Shown here: in pieces, positions 37,006 to 45,984 of the stretch
How the letters are laid out: each line of letters opens with the position of its first letter
How positions within the stretch are numbered: the first letter of the stretch is position 1
Assembly (NCBI GenBank): GCA_016197365.1
Contig: JACPVS010000006.1
Span: forward strand, 496,001-560,000
Source of the DNA: Mycolicibacterium cosmeticum
Lineage (GTDB): Bacteria > Actinomycetota > Actinomycetes > Mycobacteriales > Mycobacteriaceae
Length of the DNA: 64,000 nucleotides
Reading direction: 5' to 3'
Made by a program: the position numbers and the translations under genes
Notes under the pieces: generated by a model
What the model was told of the DNA's origin: nothing
The model's input: the letters and a program-made list of their open reading frames with translations, nothing else
The model's database searches: none

Positions 37006-37716
37006 GTGACGACAGTCAGTGCGGCACTGCTCGATCCGTTGATGCAGCGCGACGCCGTCGGGCCCCGGATCACCTATTACGACGACGCCACCGGCGAACG
37101 CATCGAGCTCTCGACGGTGACGCTGGCCAACTGGGCGGCCAAGACGGCGAACCTGTTGCGCGACGAACTCGGCGCCGGCCCGTCGACCCGGGTGGCGGTG
37201 CTGCTGCCCGCGCACTGGCAGACCGCGGCCGTGGTCTTCGGCATCTGGTGGGCGGGCGCGGAGGCGGTGTTCGACACTTCCGGTGCGGCCGACATCGCGC
37301 TGTGCACCGCCGACCGCATCGACGAAGCGGATGCCGCCGTGCCGATGGGTGAGATCGCCGTGCTGTCGCTGGATCCGTTCGGCAAGGCGGTACCGGACCT
37401 TGCGGTCGGCCTGACCGACTATGCGACGGCGGTGCGGGTGCACGGCGACCAGATCGTGCCGGAGCGCCATCCCGGGCCGGCGCTGGACGGTCGCAGCGTC
37501 GAGGCGGTCATCGCGGCCGCGGCGAGCAGTGCTCAAGCCCAGGGCTTCGCCTCGGGTGACCGGGTGATGTCCAGCCGATCGTGGGCCACCGCGACGGACC
37601 TCATCGACCACCTGCTGGCGGTGTTCGCCGCAGGCGCGTCGCTGGTGCAGGTCGCCAACCCGGATCCGGCTGCGCTGGACCGGCGCAGACAGACCGAGAA
37701 GGTCACCAAGGGCTAG
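37006..37716 (+). CDS. TIGR03089 family protein (Rv3268-like)
   Basis: A 236-residue actinobacterial protein resembling the N-terminal lobe of AMP-dependent synthetases (WAAKTANLLRDELG, RVAVLLPAHWQTAAVVFGIWWAGA) but lacking the adenylation core motifs, so it is probably not a ligase. The GTG at 37006 lies 1 bp after the LCP stop and implies co-transcription. Function is unknown. Confidence 0.88.
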   Translation: MTTVSAALLDPLMQRDAVGPRITYYDDATGERIELSTVTLANWAAKTANLLRDELGAGPSTRVAVLLPAHWQTAAVVFGIWWAGAEAVFDTSGAADIALCTADRIDEADAAVPMGEIAVLSLDPFGKAVPDLAVGLTDYATAVRVHGDQIVPERHPGPALDGRSVEAVIAAAASSAQAQGFASGDRVMSSRSWATATDLIDHLLAVFAAGASLVQVANPDPAALDRRRQTEKVTKG

Positions 37717-37718
37717 CT

Positions 37719-37742
37719 CGCGTCAGCGCAGCAGCTGACGCG
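37719..37742. terminator. Hairpin at a convergent gene end
   Basis: cgcgtcagc (37719-37727) and gctgacgcg (37734-37742) form a perfect 9-bp stem with a 6-nt loop. It lies right after the TIGR03089 stop and overlaps the last codons of fadE25, so it could end transcription in both directions. Confidence 0.55.
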
Positions 37743-38880
37743 ACATCACCACACGCTGGATCTGATTGGTGCCCTCATAGATCTGGGTGATCTTGGCGTC
37801 ACGCATGAAACGCTCGACCGGGAAGTCCACTGTGTAGCCGTAGCCGCCGAACAGCTGCACGGCGTTCGTGGTGACTTCCATGGCCACGTCGGAGGCGAAG
37901 CACTTCGACGCCGACGCCAGGAACTGCAGGTTGGCTTCGCCGCGCTCACCGCGGGCAGCGGCGGTGTAGACCATCAGCCGGGCGGCTTCGATCTTCATCG
38001 CCATGTCGGCCAGCATGAACTGGGTGCTCTGGAAGTCGGCGATGGACTTGCCGAACTGCTTGCGCTCCTTGGTGTAGGCGATCGACGCGTCCAGGGCGCC
38101 CTGGGCGATGCCCACGGCTTGGGCGCCGATGGTCGGGCGGGTGTGATCCAGGGTGGCCAGCGCGGTCTTGAAGCCGGTGCCGGGCTCGCCGATGATCCGA
38201 TCGCCCGGGATGCGGCAGTTCTCGAAGTACAGCTCGGTGGTCGGCGAGCCCTTGATGCCCATCTTGTGTTCCTTGTGCCCGGCCGAGAATCCCTCGTCGT
38301 CCTTGTGCACGATGAACGCCGAGATGCCGTTGGCACCCTTGTCCGGGTCGGTCACCGCCATCACGGTGTACCAGGTGGAGTAGCCGCCGTTGGAGATCCA
38401 GCACTTGGTGCCGTTGAGGATCCAGTCGTCGCCGTCGGCCACGGCACGGGTGCGCATCGCGCCCGCGTCGCTGCCGGCTTCGCGCTCGCTCAGCGCGTAG
38501 GAGGCGGTGGCTTCCCCCGCCGCGATCGACGGGAGCACCTTCTGCTTGAGCTCCTCGGTCCCGCGCATCAGCAGGCCCGTCGTGCCCAGCTTGTTGCAGA
38601 TCGGGATCAGCGAGGACGACGCGCACACCCGCGCTACTTCCTCGATCACGATGCACGCGGCGACCGCGTCGGCGCCCTGGCCGCCGTACTCCTCGGGGAT
38701 GAACACCGCCGAGAATCCCGAACCGTCCAGTGCGGCCAGGGCTTCGTCGGTGTAGCGCGCCTGCGCGTCCACCTCTGCGGCGTACGGCGCGATCTCCTTC
38801 TCGCACAGGGCGCGCAACACGGTGCGCAGCTCATTGTGCTCGTCGGAAAGCTGGAAGAGATCGAACGACGGATTGTCCAT
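37723..38880 (-). CDS. fadE25: Acyl-CoA dehydrogenase FadE25
   Basis: FAD-dependent acyl-CoA dehydrogenase, counterpart of Rv3274c, for the first step of beta-oxidation or a branched-chain route. The 385-residue product has ASYALSEREAGSDAGAM and WISNGGYSTW at the flavin site, QLFGGYGYTVDFPVER, and the active-site Glu in QIYEGTNQIQR. The ATG at 38880 has AAGGAG 6 nt upstream; a GTG one codon earlier is less well spaced. It follows purE with 37 bp between. Confidence 0.95.
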   Translation of the reverse strand: MDNPSFDLFQLSDEHNELRTVLRALCEKEIAPYAAEVDAQARYTDEALAALDGSGFSAVFIPEEYGGQGADAVAACIVIEEVARVCASSSLIPICNKLGTTGLLMRGTEELKQKVLPSIAAGEATASYALSEREAGSDAGAMRTRAVADGDDWILNGTKCWISNGGYSTWYTVMAVTDPDKGANGISAFIVHKDDEGFSAGHKEHKMGIKGSPTTELYFENCRIPGDRIIGEPGTGFKTALATLDHTRPTIGAQAVGIAQGALDASIAYTKERKQFGKSIADFQSTQFMLADMAMKIEAARLMVYTAAARGERGEANLQFLASASKCFASDVAMEVTTNAVQLFGGYGYTVDFPVERFMRDAKITQIYEGTNQIQRVVMSRQLLR

Positions 38881-38917
38881 CACAGGCTCCTTAGCTACTC
38901 GTGGGTAACTTTAACCT

Positions 38918-39436
38918 CTACTGCGCGCCGCCCAGTAATCGGTCACGCAGGGCGGCGTCCTTGGCCAGCACCGTCGCCTCCAGGTCGGCCTGGAACTGCT
39001 CGATACGGCCCCGCAACACGGGATCGGCGGCACCGAGGATGCGCACGGCGAGCAGGCCGGCGTTTCGCGCCCCGCCGATGGACACCGTCGCCACCGGAAC
39101 CCCCGCGGGCATCTGCACGATCGAGAGCAGCGAGTCCAGGCCGTCCAGGCGCGCCAACGGCACCGGCACCCCGATCACCGGCAGCGGGGTCGCCGAGGCG
39201 ACCATCCCCGGCAGGTGCGCCGCCCCGCCCGCACCGGCGATGATGACCTCGATCCCCCGGCCCGCGGCCGTCTGGGCGTAGTCGAGCATCCGGGCCGGGG
39301 TGCGGTGCGCCGAGACGACCCCGATCTCGAAGGGGATGCCGAACTCGGCCAGCGCTTCGACTGCGGCCTCCATCACCGACCAGTCGCTGTCGCTGCCCAT
39401 GATGACCCCGACCCGGGGGCGCATTACCTCAGCCAT
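38918..39436 (-). CDS. purE: N5-carboxyaminoimidazole ribonucleotide mutase
   Basis: Converts N5-CAIR to CAIR in purine synthesis. The 172-residue class I PurE has [41 protein letters not shown] and [18 protein letters not shown]. The start codon directly follows the purK stop (TAG then ATG), so the two consecutive enzymes are coupled. Confidence 0.97.
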   Translation of the reverse strand: MAEVMRPRVGVIMGSDSDWSVMEAAVEALAEFGIPFEIGVVSAHRTPARMLDYAQTAAGRGIEVIIAGAGGAAHLPGMVASATPLPVIGVPVPLARLDGLDSLLSIVQMPAGVPVATVSIGGARNAGLLAVRILGAADPVLRGRIEQFQADLEATVLAKDAALRDRLLGGAQ

Positions 39437-40660
39437 CTAGTGCCCGTCCCATCCGTCGCTCCACTCGGCGTGCGACAACCAGTGCGCCGCACGCTGTGCT
39501 CGTTCCCGAACTGCCGCAACATATTCCGCGTCGTCCGCACTCCCGCCGGCCGACCCGAGGATGTTCACGTGGCCGATCTTGCGACCGGGCCGCTCACCCT
39601 TGCCGTACAGGTGCACCTTGGCATCGGGCATCCGCCCGAACAGGTGGTGTACCCGTTCGTCCATCGACATGGACGGCGTCTCCGGCGCCCCGAGCACATT
39701 GCCCATCACCGTGATCGGCGCGAGTGCGCCGGTGTCACCGAGCGGATAGTCCAGCACCGCGCGCAGATGCTGTTCGAACTGGCTGGTGCGGGCGCCGTCC
39801 ATGGTCCAGTGCCCGGAATTGTGTGGCCGCATGGCCAACTCGTTGACCAGGATCGCGCCGTCCTCGGTCTCGAAGAGTTCGACCGCCAGCACGCCGACCA
39901 CCCCGAGTTCCTGGGCCAGCCGCAGGCCGAGAGCTTCCGCGGCCGCGGCCGTGTCGCCGTCCAGACCCGGCGCGGGTGCGATGACCTCGACGCAGATCCC
40001 GTCCCGTTGCACCGTCTGCACCACCGGCCACGCCGCACCCTGACCGAACGGCGAGCGCGCCACCAGCGCCGAGAGTTCGCGCCGCATCGCGACCCGTTCC
40101 TCGAGCAGCACGTCGACACCGTCGGCCAGGTAACCGGCCACCGCTTCCCTGGCGTGGGCGAGGTCGCGGGCCAGCACCACACCGCGGCCGTCGTAGCCCC
40201 CGCGGATCGTCTTGATGACGACCGGGCCGTCGATCCGGGCCGCGAACGCGTCGACGTCGTCGACGCCCGTCACCGCCGTGTATCGCGGGATCGGCGCCCC
40301 GAGGGCCTCCAGCTTGCGCCGCATGATCAGTTTGTCCTGGGCGTGGATCAGCGCCTCCGGCGGCGGTGCCACCGTGACCCCCTCGGCCACCAGTTGCTCC
40401 AGCAGGTCCGTCGGGACGTGTTCATGGTCGAAGGTCAGCGCATCGACGCCGCTCGCAGCGCGTCGCAGCGCGTCCAGATCGGTGTGCGAGCCGATCACCA
40501 CGTCCGGGCTGACCTGCGCCGCGGGTTCGTCGGGTCCGGCCGACAGCACCCGCAGCGTCTGCCCGAGGGCGATCGCCGCCTGATGGGTCATCCGGGCCAG
40601 TTGTCCACCGCCGATCATCGCGACGACGGGTGCGCTGGGGCTCTGACGGGTTCGTGGCAC
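39437..40660 (-). CDS. purK: N5-carboxyaminoimidazole ribonucleotide synthase
   Basis: ATP-grasp enzyme carboxylating AIR to N5-CAIR. The 407-residue product has MIGGGQLARM, TFDHEHVP, IKTIRGGYDGRGVV and VNELAMRPHNSGHWT, the family blocks. The GTG at 40660 is used. It is divergent from the GtrA gene over a 95-bp gap and coupled to purE. Confidence 0.97.
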   Translation of the reverse strand: MPRTRQSPSAPVVAMIGGGQLARMTHQAAIALGQTLRVLSAGPDEPAAQVSPDVVIGSHTDLDALRRAASGVDALTFDHEHVPTDLLEQLVAEGVTVAPPPEALIHAQDKLIMRRKLEALGAPIPRYTAVTGVDDVDAFAARIDGPVVIKTIRGGYDGRGVVLARDLAHAREAVAGYLADGVDVLLEERVAMRRELSALVARSPFGQGAAWPVVQTVQRDGICVEVIAPAPGLDGDTAAAAEALGLRLAQELGVVGVLAVELFETEDGAILVNELAMRPHNSGHWTMDGARTSQFEQHLRAVLDYPLGDTGALAPITVMGNVLGAPETPSMSMDERVHHLFGRMPDAKVHLYGKGERPGRKIGHVNILGSAGGSADDAEYVAAVRERAQRAAHWLSHAEWSDGWDGH

Positions 40661-40755
40661 GCACCCATGTTTTCATGGCTTGCGCGAAGCCCCTACACCC
40701 GTCGCGACCTGCGCAGGTTCACGTTGTCAAGGGACTTTCCGTAGACTGCTTCTTC

Positions 40756-41454
40756 GTGTCCTTTGCTGATGCCACGATCGCGCGGCTGCCTCGCCCGATC
40801 CGGCCCTTCGCCGAGCGGCACCATGAGCTGATCAAATTCGCGCTGGTCGGCGCCACCACGTTCGTCATCGATTCGGCGATCTTCTACACACTGAAGCTCA
40901 CGGTGCTCGAGCCCAAACCGGTGACCGCCAAGATCATCGCCGGCATCGTGGCCGTCATCGCGTCCTACATTCTCAACCGCGAGTGGAGCTTCAAGGACCG
41001 CGGCGGTCGGGAGCGGCACCACGAGGCGCTGTTGTTCTTCGGCGTCAGCGGTGTCGGCGTGCTGCTGAGCATGGCCCCGCTGTGGGTGTCGAGCTACATG
41101 CTGCAGCTGCGGGTGCCCGAGGTATCGCTCACGATGGAGAACATCGCGGACTTCGTCTCCGCCTACGTGATCGGCAACCTGCTGCAGATGGCCTTCCGAT
41201 TCTGGGCGTTCCGCCGCTGGGTCTTCCCCGACGAGAATGCCCGCAACCCGGATAAGGCGCTGGAGTCCACGCTCACCGCGGGCGGCATCGCCGAGGCGTT
41301 CGAGGATCACCACGAGCAGCACGACCCACGTGGTCACCTGGGTGACAGCGCACAGCGTTCCGGCCCGAACGGGACGGTCACGCCGCTACGCCCGCCGCGG
41401 CGGCCCGATCAGCTCGGCGATTCCTCCGAACCCAGGGTGTCGAAGACTTCGTGA
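40756..41454 (+). CDS. GtrA-family membrane protein
   Basis: A 232-residue protein with four membrane helices (FALVGATTFVIDSAIFY, IIAGIVAVIASYILN with NREWSF, LLFFGVSGVGVLLSM, FVSAYVIGNLLQMAFRFW), the GtrA fold that flips or carries polyprenyl-linked sugars. It is the counterpart of Rv3277. A charged His-rich tail of about 70 residues follows. The GTG at 40756 is the start. Its last 46 bp overlap the convergent PH-domain gene. Confidence 0.9.
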   Translation: MSFADATIARLPRPIRPFAERHHELIKFALVGATTFVIDSAIFYTLKLTVLEPKPVTAKIIAGIVAVIASYILNREWSFKDRGGRERHHEALLFFGVSGVGVLLSMAPLWVSSYMLQLRVPEVSLTMENIADFVSAYVIGNLLQMAFRFWAFRRWVFPDENARNPDKALESTLTAGGIAEAFEDHHEQHDPRGHLGDSAQRSGPNGTVTPLRPPRRPDQLGDSSEPRVSKTS

Positions 41455-41927
41455 TACAGCAGTGAGTGCACCTGCTCGACACGGGGGATGTCGTAGAACT
41501 CCAGCGGGTCCTGCGACGCCGACTCGATGATCAGGGTGCCGGTGCGCACCAGCCGATCGATCAGGCCGTGCCGGAACTCCACGGAATTGATCCGCGCCAG
41601 CGGGATGTCGATACCCGACCGGTTGAGTACCCCGTGCCGGAACATCACCCGCCGGTCGGTGATGACGAAATGCGTGGAGAGCCAGTTCAAGTACGGCCAC
41701 AACGTCAACCACCCGACCAGCACCACCCAGATCGCGGCGATGACGCCCGACGCGACGGTCTTGGCGGTGGGGTCCCAGTCGGTCCGGTTGATCACCGCGG
41801 CACCGAAGGCGGCCACTGCGGTGGTGAGGACCAGGATGAGCGCGGGCCCGATCAGCCGTTTCCAGTGCGGATGGCGGTGCAACACCACACGTTCGTCGCC
41901 GGCGAGGACATTGTCCGGGTAACCCAC
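41409..41927 (-). CDS. PH-domain membrane protein (Rv3278c-like)
   Basis: A 172-residue protein with two membrane helices (IGPALILVLTTAVAAFGAAV and a second at about 56-78) and a bacterial PH/DUF304 domain (FVITDRRVMFRHGVLNRSG, IPLARINSVEFRHGLIDR). The GTG at 41927 is chosen because it precedes the conserved YPDNVLAGDERVVLHRHPHW. It follows birA by 10 bp. Function is unknown. Confidence 0.88.
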   Translation of the reverse strand: MGYPDNVLAGDERVVLHRHPHWKRLIGPALILVLTTAVAAFGAAVINRTDWDPTAKTVASGVIAAIWVVLVGWLTLWPYLNWLSTHFVITDRRVMFRHGVLNRSGIDIPLARINSVEFRHGLIDRLVRTGTLIIESASQDPLEFYDIPRVEQVHSLLYHEVFDTLGSEESPS

Positions 41928-41937
41928 GCCGACGACT

Positions 41938-42738
41938 TTACTGCTGAGCGGTCCCTGCGGCGGGCCGCAAATGCACAATGTCGCCTGCGGCGACCGCCGT
42001 CGTCCCGCCGGCCGACTCGATGAGCAGCCGGCCGGTGTCGTCAACCCCGGTGGCGGTGCCGACGATCTCACGGTCGCCGGGCAGCAGCGCCCGGACTTGG
42101 GCCCCGATCGTGCCGCTGCGCCGACGATAAGCCGCGAGGACGTCGTCGCCTCGGCGCCAGTCCTCGATGCGCGCACCCAGATGCCGGAGGATGCCGAGCA
42201 CCAAGTGATCACGTTCGACGTCGCCGCCGGCCGCGAGCACCGAGGTGGCCCCGGGCTGATCGATCTCGTCCGTTGCGACTGTCACGTTCAGGCCGATCCC
42301 GACGACGACCGCCGGCTGCGGCGAGGCGACCTCGGCCAGGATGCCCGCGATCTTCGCACCGTCCACCAGGACGTCGTTGGGCCATTTGAGGGACCCGGTC
42401 ACCCCGGCCTCGTCGAGCGCCTCGACCACGGCAACCCCGGTCAGCAGCGGCAGCAGGGCCCAGGTCTGTTCGTCGACGCCCGCCGTCGAGACGCCGACCG
42501 ACAAGGCGACCGAGCCCATCGGCACTCCCGACCACACCCTGCCGCCGCGGCCCCGCCCGGCCGTCTGATGCTCGGCCAGCAGCACCGCGCCGCCGATGTC
42601 CTCCCCGGCCGCCGCGCGGGCGACCAGATCGGCGTTCGTGGAGCCGGTCGCCTGCACGACGTCGAGGCGCCGCCATCCGGTCATCTGCGCGCGCAGCGCC
42701 GCGGTGTCCAGCGGGGTCCGGTTCGTCTCAGCGGTCAT
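41938..42738 (-). CDS. birA: Biotin-[acetyl-CoA-carboxylase] ligase
   Basis: Attaches biotin to the carboxylase carrier domains (AccA-type subunits that work with AccD5). The 266-residue class I BirA lacks an N-terminal DNA-binding domain; it has QATGSTNADLV, EHQTAGRGRGGRVW, LKWPNDVLVDGAKIAGIL and GIGLNVTV, plus a C-terminal SH3-like domain. It overlaps the preceding lipase gene by 4 bp (ATGA). Confidence 0.96.
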   Translation of the reverse strand: MTAETNRTPLDTAALRAQMTGWRRLDVVQATGSTNADLVARAAAGEDIGGAVLLAEHQTAGRGRGGRVWSGVPMGSVALSVGVSTAGVDEQTWALLPLLTGVAVVEALDEAGVTGSLKWPNDVLVDGAKIAGILAEVASPQPAVVVGIGLNVTVATDEIDQPGATSVLAAGGDVERDHLVLGILRHLGARIEDWRRGDDVLAAYRRRSGTIGAQVRALLPGDREIVGTATGVDDTGRLLIESAGGTTAVAAGDIVHLRPAAGTAQQ

Positions 42739-44015
42739 GGGCAGTCATTGTGCACCGGCTTGCCCGCAAAGCGGTCGAGCAGCCACTGCAACTGGGTGGC
42801 CAGATCGACATCCGAGTGGCCCTTACCCGGCTGGAACTCGACCGTCACCGTCCCGCCCATGTCGCAGGCCCGCGCGACGGCGGCGCGCGTCCACTCCGGA
42901 TTGATGTAGGCGTCCGACCCGCCGTACCACACCGACATCGGCCCGGACAGTGGTCGTTGCGGAAGCGCCCACTGCTGCAACAACTTTCGCAACAGATCGG
43001 CCGCTTCCGGCGTATGCGGAGTGAAGTCGGACCCGGTCAGCTTGTCGGCCGCCGCGGATCTCTGCATCAGCTCCGAGCCCTGGCATGCGGTCAGCACGGC
43101 CCAGTTCTGCGCGGCCGAGTCGCGCCGGAAGTCGTCGCGGTTGAGTTCGGGGTGGCGGCGCGCCAGCGACTCGACGATCAGGGCCATGCTCAGCCGCTGC
43201 TCGCGACTGAGCGCGCCGGTGGCCGCCAGGTCGACGAATTTCGTCACGTCCGCGGCGGGTGCCGCCGCGACCGCCCCGAGGAACCGGAGCTCGGGTGCGT
43301 ACTCGCTGGCGCGCTCGTTGGCGGCCCACGCGGCGGCACCGCCCTGCGAGTGGCCGAACGCCGCCCACGTGGTCGACGTGTCCCCGGGGAAGGAATGGCG
43401 CAGCGCGCGCACGGAGTCGATCATGTTCAGCCCGGCGGTGTGCGCGTCCAGATACGGGTGCAGGCCCTTGACGCCCAGCCCTTCGTAGTCGGCCACCGAG
43501 ACGGCATAGCCCCTGTCGATCAGCGGGGCCACGAAGCTCAGTGCGCCCTCCAACCAGGGCGACAGGGACGGCCCGCACGGCCCGTCGATACCGACCGTGC
43601 CGTGCCCGACCGCCACCACCGGCCAGCCCCCGGCGGGCGGGGAGCCCAGCGGCGTGAAGACCGATCCGGAGACGACGGTGGGTGCACCGGTGTCCCCCGA
43701 GGTGGACCGGTAGACGACCCGCACCGCGCGCAGATCGCGTCCTTCGCGGGTCTGGGTCACCGAGGGCATCGTGGTGGCCGAGATGAGCGAGCCCGGGCCG
43801 GAACCGGTGAAGTCTGCCGTCGCGACCGGGACCGGTGGACCCTGCAGCGAGGAAAAGGCGTTGTAGGTGGCGTTGACGAGCCATCCCGCGATGGGTACCG
43901 CAAGGGGCAGTAACTGGATGCCGCCGATGACGACCGCCACGACGGCGACGATCGCGAAGATTCTCTTGATCCAGCCCGCCGGGCCGTTCACCGACGGGCG
44001 CCGCATGGTCGCCAC
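42735..44015 (-). CDS. Secretory-lipase-family protein, cluster copy 1
   Basis: A 426-residue exported or membrane-anchored alpha/beta hydrolase. A hydrophobic segment at about 17-40 serves as signal or anchor. The triad is readable: Ser in FGHSQGGAAAW, Asp in YGGSDAYINPEW, His in PGKGHSDVDL. Cys in HGTVGIDGPCGPS and in the C-terminus may form a disulphide. It is one of four close paralogues (also at 45985, 48503, 50513) mixed with polysaccharide genes and lies 32 bp downstream of the glycosylphosphotransferase gene. A role in acylating or deacylating an exported glycan or glycolipid is inferred only. Confidence 0.85.
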   Translation of the reverse strand: MATMRRPSVNGPAGWIKRIFAIVAVVAVVIGGIQLLPLAVPIAGWLVNATYNAFSSLQGPPVPVATADFTGSGPGSLISATTMPSVTQTREGRDLRAVRVVYRSTSGDTGAPTVVSGSVFTPLGSPPAGGWPVVAVGHGTVGIDGPCGPSLSPWLEGALSFVAPLIDRGYAVSVADYEGLGVKGLHPYLDAHTAGLNMIDSVRALRHSFPGDTSTTWAAFGHSQGGAAAWAANERASEYAPELRFLGAVAAAPAADVTKFVDLAATGALSREQRLSMALIVESLARRHPELNRDDFRRDSAAQNWAVLTACQGSELMQRSAAADKLTGSDFTPHTPEAADLLRKLLQQWALPQRPLSGPMSVWYGGSDAYINPEWTRAAVARACDMGGTVTVEFQPGKGHSDVDLATQLQWLLDRFAGKPVHNDCP

Positions 44016-44047
44016 ACTACCTGCGGCTCACGCTGCGAGGCGTGAGC

Positions 44048-45577
44048 TCAGTACGCGCCTGCGCCGCCCAGCACGGTGCGGACCGTCTTGAAGGCGATCA
44101 GCACGTCACTGCTGATCGACCAATTCTCGACATAGGAGAGGTCCAGTCGCACCGAGTCGTCCCAGGAGAGGTCGGCGCGGCCGCTGACCTGCCACAGACC
44201 CGTGATCCCCGGCAGCACGAGCAGACGGCGACGAACCTGGTCGGTGTACGCGTCGACCTCGCAGCGCAGGGGCGGACGCGGACCGACGACGCTCATCTCC
44301 CGCTTGAGAACGTTGAAGAACTGCGGCAATTCGTCGATGCTGTAGCGCCGCAGGATGCGGCCCACGGGCGTCACCCGCGGATCCTCGCGGATCTTGAACA
44401 GCACACCGCCGGAGAAATCGTTGAGGGCGCTGAGGCGGCTCACCTGCTTGTCGGCGTCGACCACCATGGTGCGGAACTTGATCATCTTGAACGGGACGCC
44501 GTCGATGCCGATGCGCTCCGAGCAGTAGAAGATCGGGCCGCGGCTGGTGAGCTTGATGGCGATCGCACTGAGGATCATCAACGGCGACGCCGCGAGCAGC
44601 ACGCTCAGCGACACGAACACGTCGAAGACGCGCTTCTGCAGCTTCTTGGTGCCGCTGTACTGCGGCCGCTCCAGGTGGATCAGCGGCAGTCCGGCCACCG
44701 GCCGCATGGTCAGGCGCGGACCGGCGATGTCGACCATGCCCGGGGACACCACGAGGTCGACGCCGAGCCGGTCCATGTCCCAGGACAGTTCCCGCACGCC
44801 GGCCGGGCCGAGGTGGTCGGTGGTGGTCAGTGCGACGGTGTCGGCGCCGGTGACGGCCAGGGCGGCCTCGACGCTGTGTTCGTCACCCAGGACCGGGAGA
44901 GTCCCGACACCGGGGATGTCGATGGTCTTCCCGGGGTGCGGGCCCGTCAGGCAGACCCCGACCACGGAGTAGCCGTAGTCCCGCGCGCGGGACAGGGACT
45001 GCACCAGGCTGTGCACGGCCGTCGGGCTGCCGACAGCGAGCACGGAGTTCACGCAGCGGCCACCCTTGCGGTACCAGCTGAGCACCCGGCGAGCGGAGCT
45101 GCGGCTGATCATCAGGAGAACCAGGCCGAGCGGGAACGCCACCGCGAGGTACCCGCGGGCGTACTCCGGCCGGAAGATCATCACGGTGATGGCGACGACG
45201 CCGATGGTCGACATGGTTGCCGAGAGCACTCGGCGGTACTCCTCGGTTCCGGCGCCGACGATGCGCGGCGACCGGGTTCCGTAGGCCGCCAGCATGCCCA
45301 GCCACATCAGGCCGAAGATCACCGACAGCAACCCGAAATATTTGGTGAGCGGATCGAATTGGGTGACGGGCCGTCCCAGCCGGACCATCTGCGCGCACGC
45401 CATGGCCGCACCAACCACGAAAACATCCGAGATCATCAGGCCGAGGACATAGCGGCGTTGCCACGCGAGCCCTTGCGTGCGGTCGGCGACTGCTACCAGC
45501 GGTGGTTGCCCCGCGATTCCCTGTCGAGATGCAGCAAACTCGTCGAGCGCACTCGTATCACTAGAAACTAGTGCCAC
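44048..45577 (-). CDS. Polyprenyl glycosylphosphotransferase (initiating sugar transferase)
   Basis: A 509-residue membrane enzyme that moves a sugar-1-phosphate onto a polyprenyl phosphate to start a polysaccharide repeat unit. It has four N-terminal helices, a CoA-binding-like middle (VVGVCLTGPHPG), a fifth helix and the C-terminal catalytic domain: FKMIKFRTMVVDAD, RRYSIDELPQFFNVL and VGPRPPL, then LPGITGLWQVSGR. The GTG at 45577 follows a GAGGGA ribosome site. It has its own 407-bp upstream gap and heads the left end of the polysaccharide cluster. Confidence 0.93.
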   Translation of the reverse strand: MALVSSDTSALDEFAASRQGIAGQPPLVAVADRTQGLAWQRRYVLGLMISDVFVVGAAMACAQMVRLGRPVTQFDPLTKYFGLLSVIFGLMWLGMLAAYGTRSPRIVGAGTEEYRRVLSATMSTIGVVAITVMIFRPEYARGYLAVAFPLGLVLLMISRSSARRVLSWYRKGGRCVNSVLAVGSPTAVHSLVQSLSRARDYGYSVVGVCLTGPHPGKTIDIPGVGTLPVLGDEHSVEAALAVTGADTVALTTTDHLGPAGVRELSWDMDRLGVDLVVSPGMVDIAGPRLTMRPVAGLPLIHLERPQYSGTKKLQKRVFDVFVSLSVLLAASPLMILSAIAIKLTSRGPIFYCSERIGIDGVPFKMIKFRTMVVDADKQVSRLSALNDFSGGVLFKIREDPRVTPVGRILRRYSIDELPQFFNVLKREMSVVGPRPPLRCEVDAYTDQVRRRLLVLPGITGLWQVSGRADLSWDDSVRLDLSYVENWSISSDVLIAFKTVRTVLGGAGAY

Positions 45578-45984
45578 CGCTGATTCCCTCTCATCGTGGG
45601 GCCGAGCCCGCGAGAATTAACACATTACACGCGTTTCGGACCGCCGGAGCATCTTCGCGAAGGTTTGCTGGCCACTGGTACCCCGACGCAACATTTGCTT
45701 ACATGTCCGCAATCGCGCCAACCTGGACCAAGCAAGAACAGCTGGACTGAGGCTTATCATTACCACAGACAGGATGTTCTGCAACCGCAACGCGAATGTC
45801 GGTTGCCACAAACTCGCTTTCGGAGCAATTCGCCGCGATTACTGTGGAGTCTCTGGGAATCGCGCGAGAACTCCGTGTTCACCGCCCCGAATACGCCGCC
45901 CCGCCCCCGGCCGGCGGACGCCGACGCACGGCGGGGACACCGATTCGGACCGCCGCGCACGCAGCTACGCCTCCCGCCGGACGA
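45578..45984. promoter_or_regulatory. Leader region of the glycosylphosphotransferase gene
   Basis: A 407-bp gap with no convincing gene, clearly less GC-rich than its flanks. It contains a cttcgcgaag palindrome at 45653-45662 and an A/T-rich stretch near 45613-45630. It separates the 3' end of lipase copy 2 from the start of the sugar transferase and should hold the promoter of the latter. Short frames across it look like chance. Confidence 0.4.

Noticed and set aside
35481..37073. 530-codon frame opposite the LCP gene
   Set aside because: The plus-strand protein has full LCP motifs and a signal anchor; the reverse frame is low-complexity.
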